From assembly GCA_018713755.1 (NCBI GenBank), contig DVOG01000061.1, positions 1 through 13,417 on the forward strand: DNA of 13,417 nucleotides, in the 5' to 3' direction. Below are positions 13,295 to 13,417 of the stretch, in pieces. Source of the DNA: Candidatus Spyradosoma merdigallinarum. GTDB lineage: Bacteria > Verrucomicrobiota > Verrucomicrobiia > Opitutales > UBA953. Under the pieces are notes generated by a model, which was not told the DNA's origin, made no database searches, and worked only from the letters and a program-made list of their open reading frames with translations. The first letter of the stretch is position 1; each line of letters begins with the position of its first letter. The position numbers and the translations under genes are program-made.

Positions 13295-13417
13295 AGAGCA
13301 ATGTTTTACGGCGGCGGGAACGACGGCGCAACCGTTTTCCGGAAAAAAGTTTTCGCCGCGGAGTTTTTCCGCACGGAAAACTTGATTTTCCGCGCGAAGC
13401 GTCGGAGAATTGTTCCC
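13295..13417. other. Non-coding upstream region with repeated TTTTCCG/CGGAAAA inverted repeats
   Basis: No gene is seen here. It holds TTTTCCGGAAAA (13335-13346) and then TTTTCCG-CA-CGGAAAA-CTTGA-TTTTCCG (13365-13392), in which the middle arm can pair with either neighbour. A weak promoter-like pair on the minus strand (TTGCGC, 17 bases, TAAAAC) lies just before the exoribonuclease ATG, but the match is poor. Confidence 0.45.

Larger units (their letters stand above)
88..13417. repeat. Dispersed, highly iterated heptamer GTTCCCG / CGGGAAC
   Basis: Reading the window by eye I find about 66 copies of GTTCCC/GGGAAC (37 in one orientation, 29 in the other), all but three of them extended to GTTCCCG/CGGGAAC. 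Examples: 88, 137, 1079, 2335, 3767, 4730, 6254, 7456, 8595, 9999, 11176, 12324, 13093, 13104. About 9 hexamers and 3 heptamers are expected from base composition. Copies occur in genes and in gaps. The related CGGGAGC is also common. Confidence 0.75.

Overview
The window is GC-rich (about 60%) bacterial chromosome in which every supported gene lies on the minus strand, so genes read from right (13.4 kb) to left. There are 13 complete protein genes and one truncated gene at the left edge, with no RNA genes, mobile elements or CRISPR. Coding density is high and no gene-free stretch exceeds about 140 bases. The gene set suggests a Gram-negative-type anaerobe: a biotin-dependent, Na+-pumping decarboxylase, a lipoprotein diacylglyceryl transferase, a ThrRS without a TGS domain, and very few Shine-Dalgarno motifs. 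A member of the PVC group (Verrucomicrobiota/Lentisphaerota-like) is my best guess. That rests on overall impression, not on a search.

Layout in transcription order. (A) 13294-11186: a YhaM-type OB-fold/HD 3'-5' exoribonuclease, then a secreted beta-propeller-like protein, ending at a perfect 19-bp inverted repeat. (B) 11087-6805: a complete sodium-translocating acyl-CoA decarboxylase operon, ordered carboxyltransferase alpha, delta (OadG-like), biotin carrier, an easily missed 58-residue membrane protein, then beta (the Na+ pump). It closes with a rho-independent terminator at about 6754-6779. (C) 6665-4356: a 65-residue membrane protein, a long TrkH/KtrB-type K+ transporter and a 77-residue membrane-anchored zinc-ribbon protein, closed by a terminator at 4320-4345. 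(D) 4257 to the left edge: thrS, thyA, folA, lgt and the first 12 codons of a probable peptide deformylase gene, with a recognisable promoter in front of thrS.

How they fit together: operon B would turn decarboxylation energy into a Na+ gradient, and the transporter in C belongs to a family in which K+ uptake is often Na+-coupled. ThyA and FolA are the standard pair that makes dTMP and recycles the dihydrofolate produced. ThrRS, Lgt and Def are housekeeping functions in protein synthesis and maturation.

The most unusual property is not a gene. The heptamer GTTCCCG/CGGGAAC occurs about 63 times by hand count (about 3 expected from base composition), in both orientations, in all reading frames and between genes. 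Other points to follow are the 58-residue protein with the only strong Shine-Dalgarno, a roughly 90-110-residue soluble insertion in the decarboxylase beta subunit, and several palindromes between operons.
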